From Cellulosimicrobium cellulans (GTDB lineage Bacteria > Actinomycetota > Actinomycetes > Actinomycetales > Cellulomonadaceae): a DNA stretch of 64,000 nucleotides. The position numbers and the translations under genes were made by a program. The notes under the pieces were generated by a model. The model did not search any database, was not told where the DNA came from, and saw only the letters and a program-made list of their open reading frames with translations. Below, one piece after another: positions 16,665-25,383 of the stretch (the first letter of the stretch is position 1; every line of letters begins with the position of its first letter). The stretch lies in assembly GCF_007679345.1 (NCBI RefSeq), contig NZ_VEGH01000013.1:1-64000 (forward strand). Direction: 5' to 3'.

Positions 16665-17165
16665 TCAGCCCTCGCCGTCCTCCAGCCGGTCCGCGAGCTT
16701 CGCGCGGCCGGCCTGCACCTGGGTGAGCACCTTGCCCAGGTCGATCTCGAAGTCCGCGAGCCGGCGGTCGCAGTAGTCGTCCGCGTCCCGGCGCAGCCCG
16801 CGCGCCGTCTCCTCCGCCTCGCGGACGATCGCGGCGGCCCGCTCGGCGGCCTGCGCGACCACCGACTCCTGCTCGACGAGCTCCGCAGCCCGGCGGCGCG
16901 CGGCCGCCTCGATCCGCTCCGCGTCCGCGCGGGCGGCGGCGCGCTCGGCGTCCGCGGCGGCCAGCACCTCGTCGGCGCGCCCGATCTGCGTCGGCAGCGC
17001 GGCGCGGGCCTGCTCGACCAGGTCCAGCAGCTCCGCGCGGCTGACGAGCACGGAGGCGGACATCGGCACGGCGCGCGCGGCCTGCACGGCCTGCTCCAGC
17101 GCGTCCAGGACGGCCGTCAGGCCCTCGGGACGGCCCTGGGGCCCGGTGGTGGTCGGCTCGGTCAT
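16665..17165 (-). CDS. SepIVA-like coiled-coil protein (DivIVA-related)
   Basis: A 166-residue, mostly alpha-helical, Ala/Glu/Arg-rich protein. Long coiled coils run from about 65 to 160 (for example LAAADAERAAARADAERIEAAAR and later AAAIVREAEETARGLRRDAD). Position and architecture fit SepIVA (Rv2927c in Mycobacterium tuberculosis), a DivIVA-like septation factor next to the yceD-rnc-mutM genes. Resemblance to ATP synthase b-subunit-like helices is only compositional. Its ATG overlaps the coaD stop (ATGA). Confidence 0.75.
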   Translation of the reverse strand: MTEPTTTGPQGRPEGLTAVLDALEQAVQAARAVPMSASVLVSRAELLDLVEQARAALPTQIGRADEVLAAADAERAAARADAERIEAAARRRAAELVEQESVVAQAAERAAAIVREAEETARGLRRDADDYCDRRLADFEIDLGKVLTQVQAGRAKLADRLEDGEG

Positions 17166-17665
17166 GCGGGGCTCCCGTCGGCCGTCGTGGGGGTGCTGAG
17201 CGCCGCGCGGACGGCCGCGGCCACCGCCGGCGTCACCAGGTCGTCGATCGGGCCGCCGTGCCGGGCGACGTCCTTCACCAGCGACGAGGCCACGTGCGAC
17301 AGGGACGGGTCGCCGACGACGAACGCCGTCTCCACGCCCGACAGGTGCCGGTTCATCAGCGCCATCGGCAGCTCGGCGTCGAAGTCCGCGCCGCCGCGCA
17401 GGCCCTTGACCACCAGGTCGGCGCCGAGCGCGCGCAACTCGTCCGCCAGCAGCCCGGCGGAGGAGGCGACGCGCACCCCCGGGACGTCGGCCACCGCGTC
17501 CGCGATCAGCGCCACGCGGGCGTCGACGTCGAGCAGCGGCCGCTTGGCGGCGTTGTGCGCGACGAGCACGACGACCTCGTCGGCGAGGCGCCGCGCGCGG
17601 CGCACCACGTCCAGGTGGCCGAGCGTGAAGGGGTCGAAGGAGCCGGGGCAGACCGCGAGAACCAC
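17162..17665 (-). CDS. coaD: Phosphopantetheine adenylyltransferase
   Basis: Penultimate step of coenzyme A synthesis: 4'-phosphopantetheine plus ATP gives dephospho-CoA. 167 residues, the normal size. The nucleotidyltransferase motif GSFDPFTLGH is at 8-17 and the second signature is SHVASSLVKDVARHGG. It follows rsmD by 18 bases and overlaps the SepIVA-like gene, a common actinobacterial order. Confidence 0.97.
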   Translation of the reverse strand: MVLAVCPGSFDPFTLGHLDVVRRARRLADEVVVLVAHNAAKRPLLDVDARVALIADAVADVPGVRVASSAGLLADELRALGADLVVKGLRGGADFDAELPMALMNRHLSGVETAFVVGDPSLSHVASSLVKDVARHGGPIDDLVTPAVAAAVRAALSTPTTADGSPA

Positions 17666-17683
17666 GCAGCCGAATCTACGCCG

Positions 17684-18307
17684 TCAGCCCCGGGCGTCCT
17701 CGACGGCGGCGTCCCCGGGCGCGTCGGGCCCCGCGTCGGGCGCCGCGTCGTCGAGGGGGCTGCGCGCGCCGAGGTGCACCGCCGTCTCGCCGTACGCCCG
17801 GGTGTCGAACCCGTGCATCCCGTCCGGCCACGGCGGTGCCGCGCTGCGGGTGGACCGCTCCACGACCACCACCGACTCGACGGTCAGCGCCGGCACCAGC
17901 GCCGCCAGCACCTCGGCCAGCGTCGCGTCCGGGACGTCGTACGGCGGGTCCAGGAGCACCAGGTCCCACGGCGCCGCGGCCGGGCGGGCGACGTACGCCT
18001 CGACCCGCTCGCGCACCACGTCCACCCGTCCGCGCAGGCCCAGCGCCGCGACGTTCTTCCGGCACACCTCCGCGGCGGCCTTGCCCCACTCGACCAGCAC
18101 CACGTGGGCGGCCCCTCGGCTCGCCGCCTCCAGCCCGAGCGCTCCCGACCCCGCGTACCCGTCCAGCACCCGCGCGTCCTCGACGGCGTCCAGGTGCTCG
18201 AGCCGGGAGAACAGCGCCTCGCGCACCCGCTCGCTCGTCGGGCGGGTCCCCGACGGCGGCACCGCGAGCGTGCGCCCGCCGACCGACCCCGCGACGACCC
18301 GGGTCAC
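17684..18307 (-). CDS. rsmD: 16S rRNA (guanine-966-N2)-methyltransferase
   Basis: Methylates G966 of 16S rRNA using S-adenosylmethionine. 207 residues. The N-terminus VTRVVAGSVGGRTLAVPPSG and substrate segment GTRPTSERVREALFSRL are RsmD signatures. The SAM-binding motif is LDGYAGSGALGLEAASRG and the catalytic motif is LLDPPYD. GTG at 18307 overlaps the stop of the upstream permease gene (GTGA). The last ~30 residues are an Asp/Ala/Pro-rich tail. Confidence 0.93.
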   Translation of the reverse strand: MTRVVAGSVGGRTLAVPPSGTRPTSERVREALFSRLEHLDAVEDARVLDGYAGSGALGLEAASRGAAHVVLVEWGKAAAEVCRKNVAALGLRGRVDVVRERVEAYVARPAAAPWDLVLLDPPYDVPDATLAEVLAALVPALTVESVVVVERSTRSAAPPWPDGMHGFDTRAYGETAVHLGARSPLDDAAPDAGPDAPGDAAVEDARG

Positions 18308-20127
18308 CGGCCGGCCCGCTTCTTCTCGGCCTCCGCGGTCTCCTGCATGTCCGTCATGCGCTCCATCATCGTCTTCGTGCTGGTGCTCGACCCGACCAGC
18401 AGCGCGATCGCCGACACCGCGGCCTGCACCACCACGACCTGCGGCAGCACGGTGCCGAGCGCGACGGACAGGACGACCGGCACCATGCCGAGCACGGCGA
18501 CGTCCGGGCCGCGGGACAGCACCGCCGCCACGCCGCCGGGCAGCGCACCCATCGGCGTCGCCACCAGCGGGCCCTCCCAGTTCGGCGACGGCCGGTACGC
18601 GGCGCGCAGCGCGGCCCCCGCCCACACCGGGGCCGAGACCACGCCGAGCAGCAGCCACGGCCCGACCTCGCCCTCCCAGCGGCCGACCGCGGCGAACGCC
18701 GCGGCCGACCACAGCAGCATCGCCACGCCCGGGACGATCAGCCGCGCGCGGCGCACGCCCTTCGCGGACATCGGCAGCAGCCGGTCGACGATCGGGGCCA
18801 TCTCGGCGCGGCGCGCACCCTCCCCCGTCGCCAGCATGCCGACGTAGCCGCTGACCAGGACGGCCAGGATCACGCCGACGACGCCCGCGAGCTGCGGGGT
18901 GATCACCACGACCACCGGCACCAGCGCCGACACCACCAGCTGCACCAGGTGCCGCGGCGAGCGCAGCAGCACCGTGACGTCCGCGACCACCACCGCGGAC
19001 ACCGGCCCGCGGACCAGCCGCATCCGGCGCACCCGGCGCCGCCGCGGCCGCGCGGCCGAGTCCGACAGCGCCCGGCCCAGCTCGCGCGAGTCCATCGACA
19101 CCAGGGCGCCCGCGGCCTGCGTGGCGACCGAGCCGCTCTCCCGCAGGTCGCGCCCGCGGATCCGGCCCAGCCGGGTGTCGAGCCACCACCACGCGCCCGC
19201 GAGCGCCACCGCGAGCACGGCCAGCACCCACCATGGCACGTCCGGCAGCGCGGCGATCCGCCAGCCGGCGAGCGCCGCGACCAGCGCCAGCACCGGGGCC
19301 ACCCCGATCACGACGTCGCCCGCGAGCGCGGTCGCCCGGCGCGGCACCCCGCGGCTCTGCAGGTGCCCGGCCATCAGCGCCAGCCCGGCGCACACCAGCG
19401 CGGCCGTGCCGCCCAGCCGCAGCACGTGGCCCACGCCGTGGTCGGCGAGCAGGCCGCCGTCCAGCAGCGCGAGCACCACCCCGCCGATCAGGCCGGACGC
19501 GATCGGCAGCCGCAGCGACGCCGGACGCAGCAGGCCGCGGCGGTCCACGGGCATGCCGAGCCACCAGGTCGCCTCTGCGCCGCCCGCGCCCACCGGCCCG
19601 AGCCGGGCGCTCAGCGACAGCACCACGCCCGCCACCACGAACGCGGCGACCGCCACGACCGTCGGGAGGCTGATGCCGGAGCGCAGCGCCTGGTCCGGCA
19701 CGTGCGGCAGCGTCGTGCGCAGCTGGCCCGCGAGGCCCAGCGCCACGCCCAGGCCGATCGCCGAGGTGACCACCGCGTAGTACACGTCGCCGAGCACCTC
19801 GCCGATGCCCGCACCCGACCGGCGGCGGGCCACCTGGGCGGTGTACCGGCGGATCGACCGGGCCCCGGGCACCGGCGTGCGGCCGTCCGTCGGGGCCACG
19901 GCCGGCGCGGGGACGTCGTCCCAGCCGGCGGCCGGCGAGGGTGCGCCGGCGGTGTCGGGGACGAGGGCGGGGGCGGGGGCGAACGGATCGGCTCCCGCGG
20001 GGCGGTCGGGGTCGGCGGCGGGATCGGGTCCGGCGGCGGGGTCGGGTCCGGCGGCGGGGTCGGGTCCGGCGGCGGGGTCGTCGGCGCCGCGGTCGCGCCG
20101 GGGGCGCGCCGGGCCGCGGCGGCTCAC
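18304..20127 (-). CDS. Large membrane protein of an unassigned ABC transporter
   Basis: A 607-residue membrane protein paired with the ATPase just upstream. The first ~75 residues are Pro/Asp/Ala-rich and contain about three PDPAAG repeats (18-base DNA units). A soluble stretch ending RRYTAQVARR follows, then roughly 10-12 hydrophobic segments in two groups separated by a basic loop near 270-310 (AARPRRRRVRRMRLVRG). The sequence ends in a hydrophilic Glu/Lys tail. It looks like an ABC-2-type or DUF6297-like actinobacterial permease, but no substrate can be assigned. GTG at 20127 overlaps the ATPase stop. Confidence 0.65.
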   Translation of the reverse strand: MSRRGPARPRRDRGADDPAAGPDPAAGPDPAAGPDPAADPDRPAGADPFAPAPALVPDTAGAPSPAAGWDDVPAPAVAPTDGRTPVPGARSIRRYTAQVARRRSGAGIGEVLGDVYYAVVTSAIGLGVALGLAGQLRTTLPHVPDQALRSGISLPTVVAVAAFVVAGVVLSLSARLGPVGAGGAEATWWLGMPVDRRGLLRPASLRLPIASGLIGGVVLALLDGGLLADHGVGHVLRLGGTAALVCAGLALMAGHLQSRGVPRRATALAGDVVIGVAPVLALVAALAGWRIAALPDVPWWVLAVLAVALAGAWWWLDTRLGRIRGRDLRESGSVATQAAGALVSMDSRELGRALSDSAARPRRRRVRRMRLVRGPVSAVVVADVTVLLRSPRHLVQLVVSALVPVVVVITPQLAGVVGVILAVLVSGYVGMLATGEGARRAEMAPIVDRLLPMSAKGVRRARLIVPGVAMLLWSAAAFAAVGRWEGEVGPWLLLGVVSAPVWAGAALRAAYRPSPNWEGPLVATPMGALPGGVAAVLSRGPDVAVLGMVPVVLSVALGTVLPQVVVVQAAVSAIALLVGSSTSTKTMMERMTDMQETAEAEKKRAGR

Positions 20128-20834
20128 AGCACGCCCGGCCGCAGCGCCTCGACGGCGTCCGCGGTGCTGAGCAGGCGGGACTGGTCGTCCGCGACCAGCA
20201 CCGCGCGGTCCGCCACCACGCGCAGCAGCTCGGGGTCGTGCGTGGCGAGCAGCACCGAGCCGCCCGCGCGCTTCTCGTCCAGCAGCCGCTGCGCCAGGTG
20301 GTCCCGCATCGCGACGTCGAGGCGCTGCTCGGGCTCGTCCAGCACCAGCAGCGACCGCGGCCGGACCAGCCCGGCGGCGAGCAGCAGGCGGCGGCGCTGG
20401 CCCGAGGACAGCGCGACGGGCAGCGCGGCGGCGTGCTCCGCCAGCCCGAACTCGTCCAGCAGCTCGTCCACCACCGCGTCCGCGCCCTGCACCCCGTGCC
20501 CGCGGGCCGTCAGGTACAGGTGCTCGGCCACGGTCAGCGCCGGGAAGTAGGCGTCGTCGTCCAGCACGCTGGACACCCGGGTCCGGAACCCGACCTCGCG
20601 CTCGTCCACCGCGCGGCCCAGCACCTCCACCCGGCCGCCGACGGGCTCGAGCAGGCCGAGCACGGCCCTCAGCACCGTCGACTTGCCGGAGCCGTTCGCG
20701 CCGACCAGCGCGAGGGCCTTCCCGGGCGGGAGGGTGAACGAGACCGGGGCGCACACGGGCTCCCCGCCGTACCCGACGAGCAGATCGACGGCACGGATCA
20801 CGGGCTGCTTCGACACGGGGAGCAGCGTACGCAC
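20124..20834 (-). CDS. ABC transporter ATP-binding protein
   Basis: Cytoplasmic ATPase of 236 residues. Walker A is GANGSGKST near 44, the signature LSSGQRRRLLLAAGL near 145 and Walker B SLLVLDEPEQRLD; the H-loop is LLATHDPELL. It pairs with the 607-residue membrane protein through a 4-base overlap. The start is uncertain: GTG at 20834 or a second GTG at 20816 (SKQPVIRAVDL) are both possible, and neither has a clear ribosome binding site. It lies 37 bases after recG. Substrate unknown. Confidence 0.85.
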   Translation of the reverse strand: MRTLLPVSKQPVIRAVDLLVGYGGEPVCAPVSFTLPPGKALALVGANGSGKSTVLRAVLGLLEPVGGRVEVLGRAVDEREVGFRTRVSSVLDDDAYFPALTVAEHLYLTARGHGVQGADAVVDELLDEFGLAEHAAALPVALSSGQRRRLLLAAGLVRPRSLLVLDEPEQRLDVAMRDHLAQRLLDEKRAGGSVLLATHDPELLRVVADRAVLVADDQSRLLSTADAVEALRPGVL

Positions 20835-20871
20835 CGCGGCTGGGCCGCTCGCCGGGACCGACGGCCCGCCG

Positions 20872-23118
20872 TCACGTCCGGTCGAGGAACTCCTCGCGCT
20901 CCCCCGCCAGCATGTGCTGGATCGCCGTGGCCAGCGCCGGGTGCGCGACCAGGTCCGGGTCCGCGTCCACGAGCTCGCGCGCCGCGACCCGGGCCCGCTC
21001 GATCACGTCGGCGTGCTCGGTGACCTGGAGCAGCCGGAGCGACGAGCTGCCGCCCGACTGCGCCGCCCCGAGCACGTCGCCCTCGCGGCGCAGCGCCAGG
21101 TCCACCGCGGCGAGCTCGAACCCGTCGCGGGTCTCCGCCAGCTTCCCGAGCCGGGTGGCCGCGTCGGTCCCCTCCGGGGCGTCCGCGACCAGCAGGCACA
21201 CCCCGGGCCTCGTGCCGCGGCCGATCCGCCCGCGGAGCTGGTGCAGCTGCGAGATGCCGAACCGGTCCGCGTCGAGGACCACCATCACCGTCGCGTCCGG
21301 CACGTCCACGCCGACCTCGATCACCGTGGTCGACACCAGCACCGGCACCGCGCCCGACGCGAAGTCCGCGAGCGCCCGGTCCTTGTCCTCCGGCGTCATC
21401 CGGCCGTGCAGCTCCCCCACGGCGAGCCCGCGCAGCGCCGCCGTCCCGCGCAGCTGCTCCGCGACCTCCACGACCGCGTGCAGCGGGCGCTGCGGACGCG
21501 CGTCGCCCTCCTCCTCGGGGACGTCGGTCACGAGGTCCGCGCCGTCGACGTCCGCCTTCTTCGCGTCGGCGTCGATCCGCGCGCACACCACGTAGGCCCG
21601 CCCCCCGCGGTCGACCTCCTCGCGGATGCGCTGCCACGTCCGCTCGAGCCAGGCGGGCTTGTCCGCCGGGACCACGTGCGTCACGACCTCCGCGCGGCCG
21701 CGCGGCACCTCGCGCAGCGTCGACGTCTCCAGGTCGCCGAACACGGTCATCGCGACGGTGCGCGGGATCGGCGTCGCCGTCATCACGAGCAGGTGCGGCA
21801 CGCCGCCGGCCTTCGCGCGCAGCACGTCGCGCTGCTCCACGCCGAACCGGTGCTGCTCGTCCACCACGACGAGGCCGAGGTCCGCGAACTGCACGTGCTC
21901 GGACAGCAGCGCGTGCGTGCCGACCACGATCCCCGCGGCACCGCCCGCGATCTCACCGAGCGCCCGCCGCCGGGCCGCCGAGCCCTGCGAGCCGGTCAGC
22001 AGCGCCACCCGCGTCGCCACCTCCGCCCCGCCGAGCATCCCGGCCTCCGCCAGGTCGCCCAGCAGTGCCTGCAGCGTGCGGGCGTGCTGCGCCGCCAGCA
22101 CCTCGGTCGGCGCGAGCAGCGCCGCCTGCCCACCCGCGTCGACCACCTGGAGCATCGCGCGCGCGGCCACCACCGTCTTGCCGGAGCCGACCTCGCCCTG
22201 CAGCAGCCGCTGCATCGGGCTGTCCGCCGCGAGCTCCGCGGCGATCTGCGCGCCGATCTCCCGCTGGCCGCCGGTCAGCTCGAACGGCAGCCGCGCGTCG
22301 AACGCGTCCAGCAGCCCGCCGGCGCGGGCCGGACGGGCGACCGCCGCCTGCGCCGCGTACCGCGCCTTGCGCCGGGCGAGCTCGGCCTGCAGGACGAACG
22401 CCTCCTCGAACCGCAGCCGGTCCTGCGCCCGCCTGCGCTCCGTGTCGTCCAGGGGGTGGTGCACCCCCTGGAGCGCGTCCAGGATCCCCGGCATCCCGCC
22501 GCGGACCTCGTCGGGCAGCGGGTCCGGGAGGTCCTCGGCGGTGAGCGTGCGGCGCACCGTCTCCAGCGCGGCGACCACCGCCTCGTTCTTCAGGCCCGCG
22601 GTCAGTCCGTAGACCGGCCGGGGCCGCTGCGACTCGATCAGCCGCTGGGCCTCGTCCTCGAAGGACATCGGGTCGTCGATCTCGAACTCGGGGTGCAGCA
22701 GCTGGAGCTGGCCGCGGTACTCCTTGACCGTGCCCGAGAACAGGCCGGTCGTGCCCGGCTTCAGCTGCTGCTCGAAGTGCCGCAGCGCGCCGGGGTGCTT
22801 CGCGAACCAGGTCAGGAGCAGGGTCTGCGGCCCGTTCCGCACCACCACCTCGAGGATCACGCCGCCCCGCGAACGCATCGTGCGCGTGGTCGAACGGTCG
22901 ACCGTGCCGTCCACCGTCACGTGCTCCCCGACGCGCAGGTGCCCGATCGTCGCCGGGTCGCCCCAGCGGGAGTACCGGCGCGGGTAGTAGCGCAGCAGGT
23001 CGCCCACCGTGTGCAGCCCGAGCTTCGCGAGCTTCTTCGCGGCGCCCGGGACGTGCTTGGCCAGGTCCTGGTCCAGGTACGGCAGCGGTCGCACCACGGC
23101 GTCGTGCGGGACGGTCAC
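20872..23118 (-). CDS. recG: ATP-dependent DNA helicase RecG
   Basis: Branch-migrating helicase that regresses stalled forks and processes recombination intermediates. 748 residues. An N-terminal wedge/OB domain includes DLLRYYPRRYSRWGD. Helicase motifs: Walker A GEVGSGKT, DEQH-type motif II in VVDEQHRFGVEQR, motif III MTATPIPRT, and motif VI in LHQLRGRIGRGTRPG. GTG at 23118 overlaps the stop of the DAK2 gene (GTGA). The DAK2-recG order is conserved across actinobacteria and Firmicutes. Confidence 0.96.
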   Translation of the reverse strand: MTVPHDAVVRPLPYLDQDLAKHVPGAAKKLAKLGLHTVGDLLRYYPRRYSRWGDPATIGHLRVGEHVTVDGTVDRSTTRTMRSRGGVILEVVVRNGPQTLLLTWFAKHPGALRHFEQQLKPGTTGLFSGTVKEYRGQLQLLHPEFEIDDPMSFEDEAQRLIESQRPRPVYGLTAGLKNEAVVAALETVRRTLTAEDLPDPLPDEVRGGMPGILDALQGVHHPLDDTERRRAQDRLRFEEAFVLQAELARRKARYAAQAAVARPARAGGLLDAFDARLPFELTGGQREIGAQIAAELAADSPMQRLLQGEVGSGKTVVAARAMLQVVDAGGQAALLAPTEVLAAQHARTLQALLGDLAEAGMLGGAEVATRVALLTGSQGSAARRRALGEIAGGAAGIVVGTHALLSEHVQFADLGLVVVDEQHRFGVEQRDVLRAKAGGVPHLLVMTATPIPRTVAMTVFGDLETSTLREVPRGRAEVVTHVVPADKPAWLERTWQRIREEVDRGGRAYVVCARIDADAKKADVDGADLVTDVPEEEGDARPQRPLHAVVEVAEQLRGTAALRGLAVGELHGRMTPEDKDRALADFASGAVPVLVSTTVIEVGVDVPDATVMVVLDADRFGISQLHQLRGRIGRGTRPGVCLLVADAPEGTDAATRLGKLAETRDGFELAAVDLALRREGDVLGAAQSGGSSSLRLLQVTEHADVIERARVAARELVDADPDLVAHPALATAIQHMLAGEREEFLDRT

Positions 23119-24707
23119 GGGCGCGCCTCCGTCGGGGTGGTGGGGGTGGTGGGGGTGGTGGGGCCCGCGGCCGGGACGGGGGCCCCGAGGGCCGCGAGGG
23201 CCGCGAGCACCCCCGCGTCGTCGCTGGCGCCGTCCGGGACGATCCAGCGGGGGTCGAGGTGGGCCGCGTCGAGGCGGTCCCCGGGCAGCACCGTGACCGC
23301 CCCGCCCCCACCGGCAGCCGGCGTCGGCTCTCCGACCCGGGTGGTGGCGTCGTCGGGGCGGGGACCGGCATGCACGGGTCCCTGCACGTCCTGCGCCGCG
23401 CGGCGCACCGCGTCGCGGCCCTCGTCCCCCGGGGTGCCGTCCGGGAGCAGCACCGCGACCGCGCCGGCGTCCGCGAGCGCCGCGGCCACCTCGCCCGATC
23501 CGGTGCACGCCACCACCGCGCGCTCGACGCCGAGCAGGGTCCGCACCGACGCCGTCCACCGCGCCCCGGCGGCCGTAAGGACGTCGCCCACGTCGGCGGG
23601 GGCGGCCGCGTGCACGTGCGCCGTCACGAGCCCGTCGCCGGCCACCACGGCGACCGCGTCGCCCACTGCGCGCAGCGCCCCGGCCAGGCCGCGGGCGAGC
23701 CGCTCGGCGCGGGCGGCGTCGGAGCCCGGGCTCTCTCCTGGCGCGCGGTCGGCGGGCGTCCGCAGCAGCGCGACCACCTCGTAGCCGCGAAGGGCTCCGG
23801 AGCCGGTCCGGGCGTCGGTCCCCGCCCCGACGCCGGCCCCCGTCCCGACGTCGCCGCCGGCACCGACGTCGGACCCGGCACCGGCGGGGTCAGACGCCGC
23901 GCCGTGCTCGTCCAGCCACCCGACGTCGGACCCGGCACCGGCCGGGTCGGACGCCGCGCCGTGCTCGTCCAGCCACCCGACGTCGGACCCGGCACCGGCC
24001 GGGTCGGACGCCGCGCCGTGCTCGTCCAGCCACCCGACGTCCACCGGGCCGGGCCGGCCCGCGAGAGCACCGGCCAGCGCGTCGAGCAGCACGAGCAGCG
24101 CGCACGCCCCCGCGTCGACCACGCGCGCCGACCGCAGCACCGGGTGCGCCGCGCTGATCCGGGCGAGGTCCGCGCGCCCGGCGGCCACGCCGGCGTCGAG
24201 CACGTCCGCGTCCCCGGCGCCCCGCGCAGCCACGTCCGCCGCCGCGGCCGCCACCACGGCGGCGACCGTCAGGACCGTCCCGTCCTCCGGCTCGGGCACC
24301 GCCGAGCGAGCCGCCTCCGCGGCCGCCGCCAGCGCCGCCGCGAGCGAGCCGGACGCCGCCGCGGCCAGCCCGCCGAGGTACCGGCTGAGGATCACGCCGG
24401 AGTTCCCACGCGCCGACAGCAGCGCCCCGCGCGCGAGCGCCCGGAGCAGCGCGGCCCCGTCCGCACCCGGCGCCGTGCCGGGTGCCACCTGCGCGGCGCC
24501 GACCGCCGTCGACCGCGCGCCCCCGGGCAGCGCGGCGACCTCGTCCGCGGCCCCGCGCACCGTGAGCAGCACGTTCGTCCCGGTGTCGCCGTCGGGCACC
24601 GGGAACACGTTCACCGCGTCGATCCGCTCGCGCGCAGCCTCGAGCGCGGGCACCGCGCGGTCCAGCCAGTCGCGCAGCACGCCGCCGTCCCCGAGTCGCC
24701 CAGCCAC
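23115..24707 (-). CDS. DAK2-domain (FakA/YloV-like) kinase with internal repeats
   Basis: A 530-residue protein with an N-terminal DhaL/DAK2 nucleotide-binding domain (about 1-200): the metal/ATP motif NVFPVPDGDTGTN near 33 and SARGNSGVILSRYL near 100. In Firmicutes the FakA protein of this family phosphorylates fatty acids bound by FakB; its role in actinobacteria is less clear. Between the kinase part and a C-terminal domain with HVHAAAPADVGDVL lies a tandem array of three 19-residue repeats followed by degenerate DVG/GAG units. The extreme C-terminus is a PTTPTTPTTPT run. Relatives lack these repeats as far as I know. It starts the DAK2-recG run. Confidence 0.8.
   Translation of the reverse strand: MAGRLGDGGVLRDWLDRAVPALEAARERIDAVNVFPVPDGDTGTNVLLTVRGAADEVAALPGGARSTAVGAAQVAPGTAPGADGAALLRALARGALLSARGNSGVILSRYLGGLAAAASGSLAAALAAAAEAARSAVPEPEDGTVLTVAAVVAAAAADVAARGAGDADVLDAGVAAGRADLARISAAHPVLRSARVVDAGACALLVLLDALAGALAGRPGPVDVGWLDEHGAASDPAGAGSDVGWLDEHGAASDPAGAGSDVGWLDEHGAASDPAGAGSDVGAGGDVGTGAGVGAGTDARTGSGALRGYEVVALLRTPADRAPGESPGSDAARAERLARGLAGALRAVGDAVAVVAGDGLVTAHVHAAAPADVGDVLTAAGARWTASVRTLLGVERAVVACTGSGEVAAALADAGAVAVLLPDGTPGDEGRDAVRRAAQDVQGPVHAGPRPDDATTRVGEPTPAAGGGGAVTVLPGDRLDAAHLDPRWIVPDGASDDAGVLAALAALGAPVPAAGPTTPTTPTTPTEARP
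23139..23162. repeat. 9-base tandem repeat at the 3' end of the DAK2 gene
   Basis: The unit GTGGTGGGG recurs almost three times here and encodes the PTTPTTPTTPT tail. It is the second simple repeat in this gene. Confidence 0.7.
23883..24053. repeat. 57-bp in-frame minisatellite, three copies
   Basis: Three nearly identical 57-base units lie head to tail, with GTGCTCGTCC starting at 23904, 23961 and 24018. Each encodes one 19-residue unit beginning DVGWLDEHGAASDPAGAGS on the minus strand. Copies differ at very few positions (for example GGGGTCAGAC versus CGGGTCGGAC), so the expansion looks recent. Confidence 0.9.
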
Positions 24708-25058
24708 GTCCGCGCGCAGTCCTCTCGTCGTCCCGGTCGTCGTCCGGCACCCCGGCCGCCGACGTCCCCGCGGGCCGCTCGCCCGCGCGGCACCTACTCT
24801 GCCGCACGCGACCCACAGGACCCCGGTCGTCCCCAGCCCCGGCCCGCCCGGGGGTCCGCCAGGAGGGTGTGACGGACGTCGTTTTGAGGGTCACGGCGGT
24901 CGTGGGCTAGTCTTGTCCGGTTGCCTGGCCACTGCCGGGCACAGGTGCGCCCCTCGGACAGGTCTCCGGACCGCCGGTGCGGGCACCACCGACCCACCAG
25001 GACTTGCCGCCCGGGCTTCCTCCCGAGCGGCGTGCAATGACCGGATCAGGAGAAGACC
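24708..25058. promoter_or_regulatory. Intergenic region upstream of the DAK2 gene and rpmB (no gene)
   Basis: This 351-base stretch has no convincing gene. It holds a promoter facing rpmB (described separately) and leaves a leader of about 145 bases before rpmB. Nothing resembling a known riboswitch was recognised in the leader. Confidence 0.6.
24884..24913 (+). promoter_or_regulatory. Predicted rpmB promoter
   Basis: TTGAGG (24884-24889) and TAGTCT (24908-24913) are separated by 18 bases and resemble actinobacterial housekeeping -35 and -10 boxes. Confidence 0.5.
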
Positions 25059-25250
25059 GTGGCTGCCAACTGCGACGTCTGCGCCAAGGGCCCGAGCTTC
25101 GGGCACAGCATCTCGCACTCGCACGTGCGCACCAAGCGACGCTGGAACCCGAACATCCAGCGCGTGCGCGTGGTGGTGGCGGGCACCCCCAAGCGGCTGA
25201 ACGTCTGCACCTCGTGCCTCAAGGCCGGCAAGGTCCAGCGCGCCGTCTGA
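25059..25250 (+). CDS. rpmB: 50S ribosomal protein L28
   Basis: A 63-residue ribosomal protein beginning MAANCDVCAKGPSFGHSISH. It has two Cys pairs, CDVC and CTSC, so this is the zinc-binding form. AGGAG lies shortly upstream of ATG. It is divergent from the DAK2-recG genes, as in other actinobacteria, and followed by a strong hairpin. Confidence 0.96.
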   Translation: MAANCDVCAKGPSFGHSISHSHVRTKRRWNPNIQRVRVVVAGTPKRLNVCTSCLKAGKVQRAV

Positions 25251-25262
25251 GCGACTCACCTC

Positions 25263-25296
25263 GAAGGCCCGTGCGGTTCCGCCCGCACGGGCCTTC
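25263..25296 (+). terminator. Hairpin terminator after rpmB
   Basis: GAAGGCCCGTGCGG pairs perfectly with CCGCACGGGCCTTC across a 6-base loop, 13 bases after the rpmB stop. There is no long T-run, which is usual for GC-rich actinobacteria. Confidence 0.8.
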
Positions 25297-25383
25297 GTGC
25301 TGCCCGGGGGCGATCCACCCTCGGCACCCATCGGTGCGCGGAACACCCTGTGAGGGTGCCGCGGCGTGTGGCACCCTGAGCGC

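Noticed and set aside
23883..24053. CRISPR-like array
   Set aside because: The units are contiguous, in frame and coding, with no variable spacers; this is a protein repeat.
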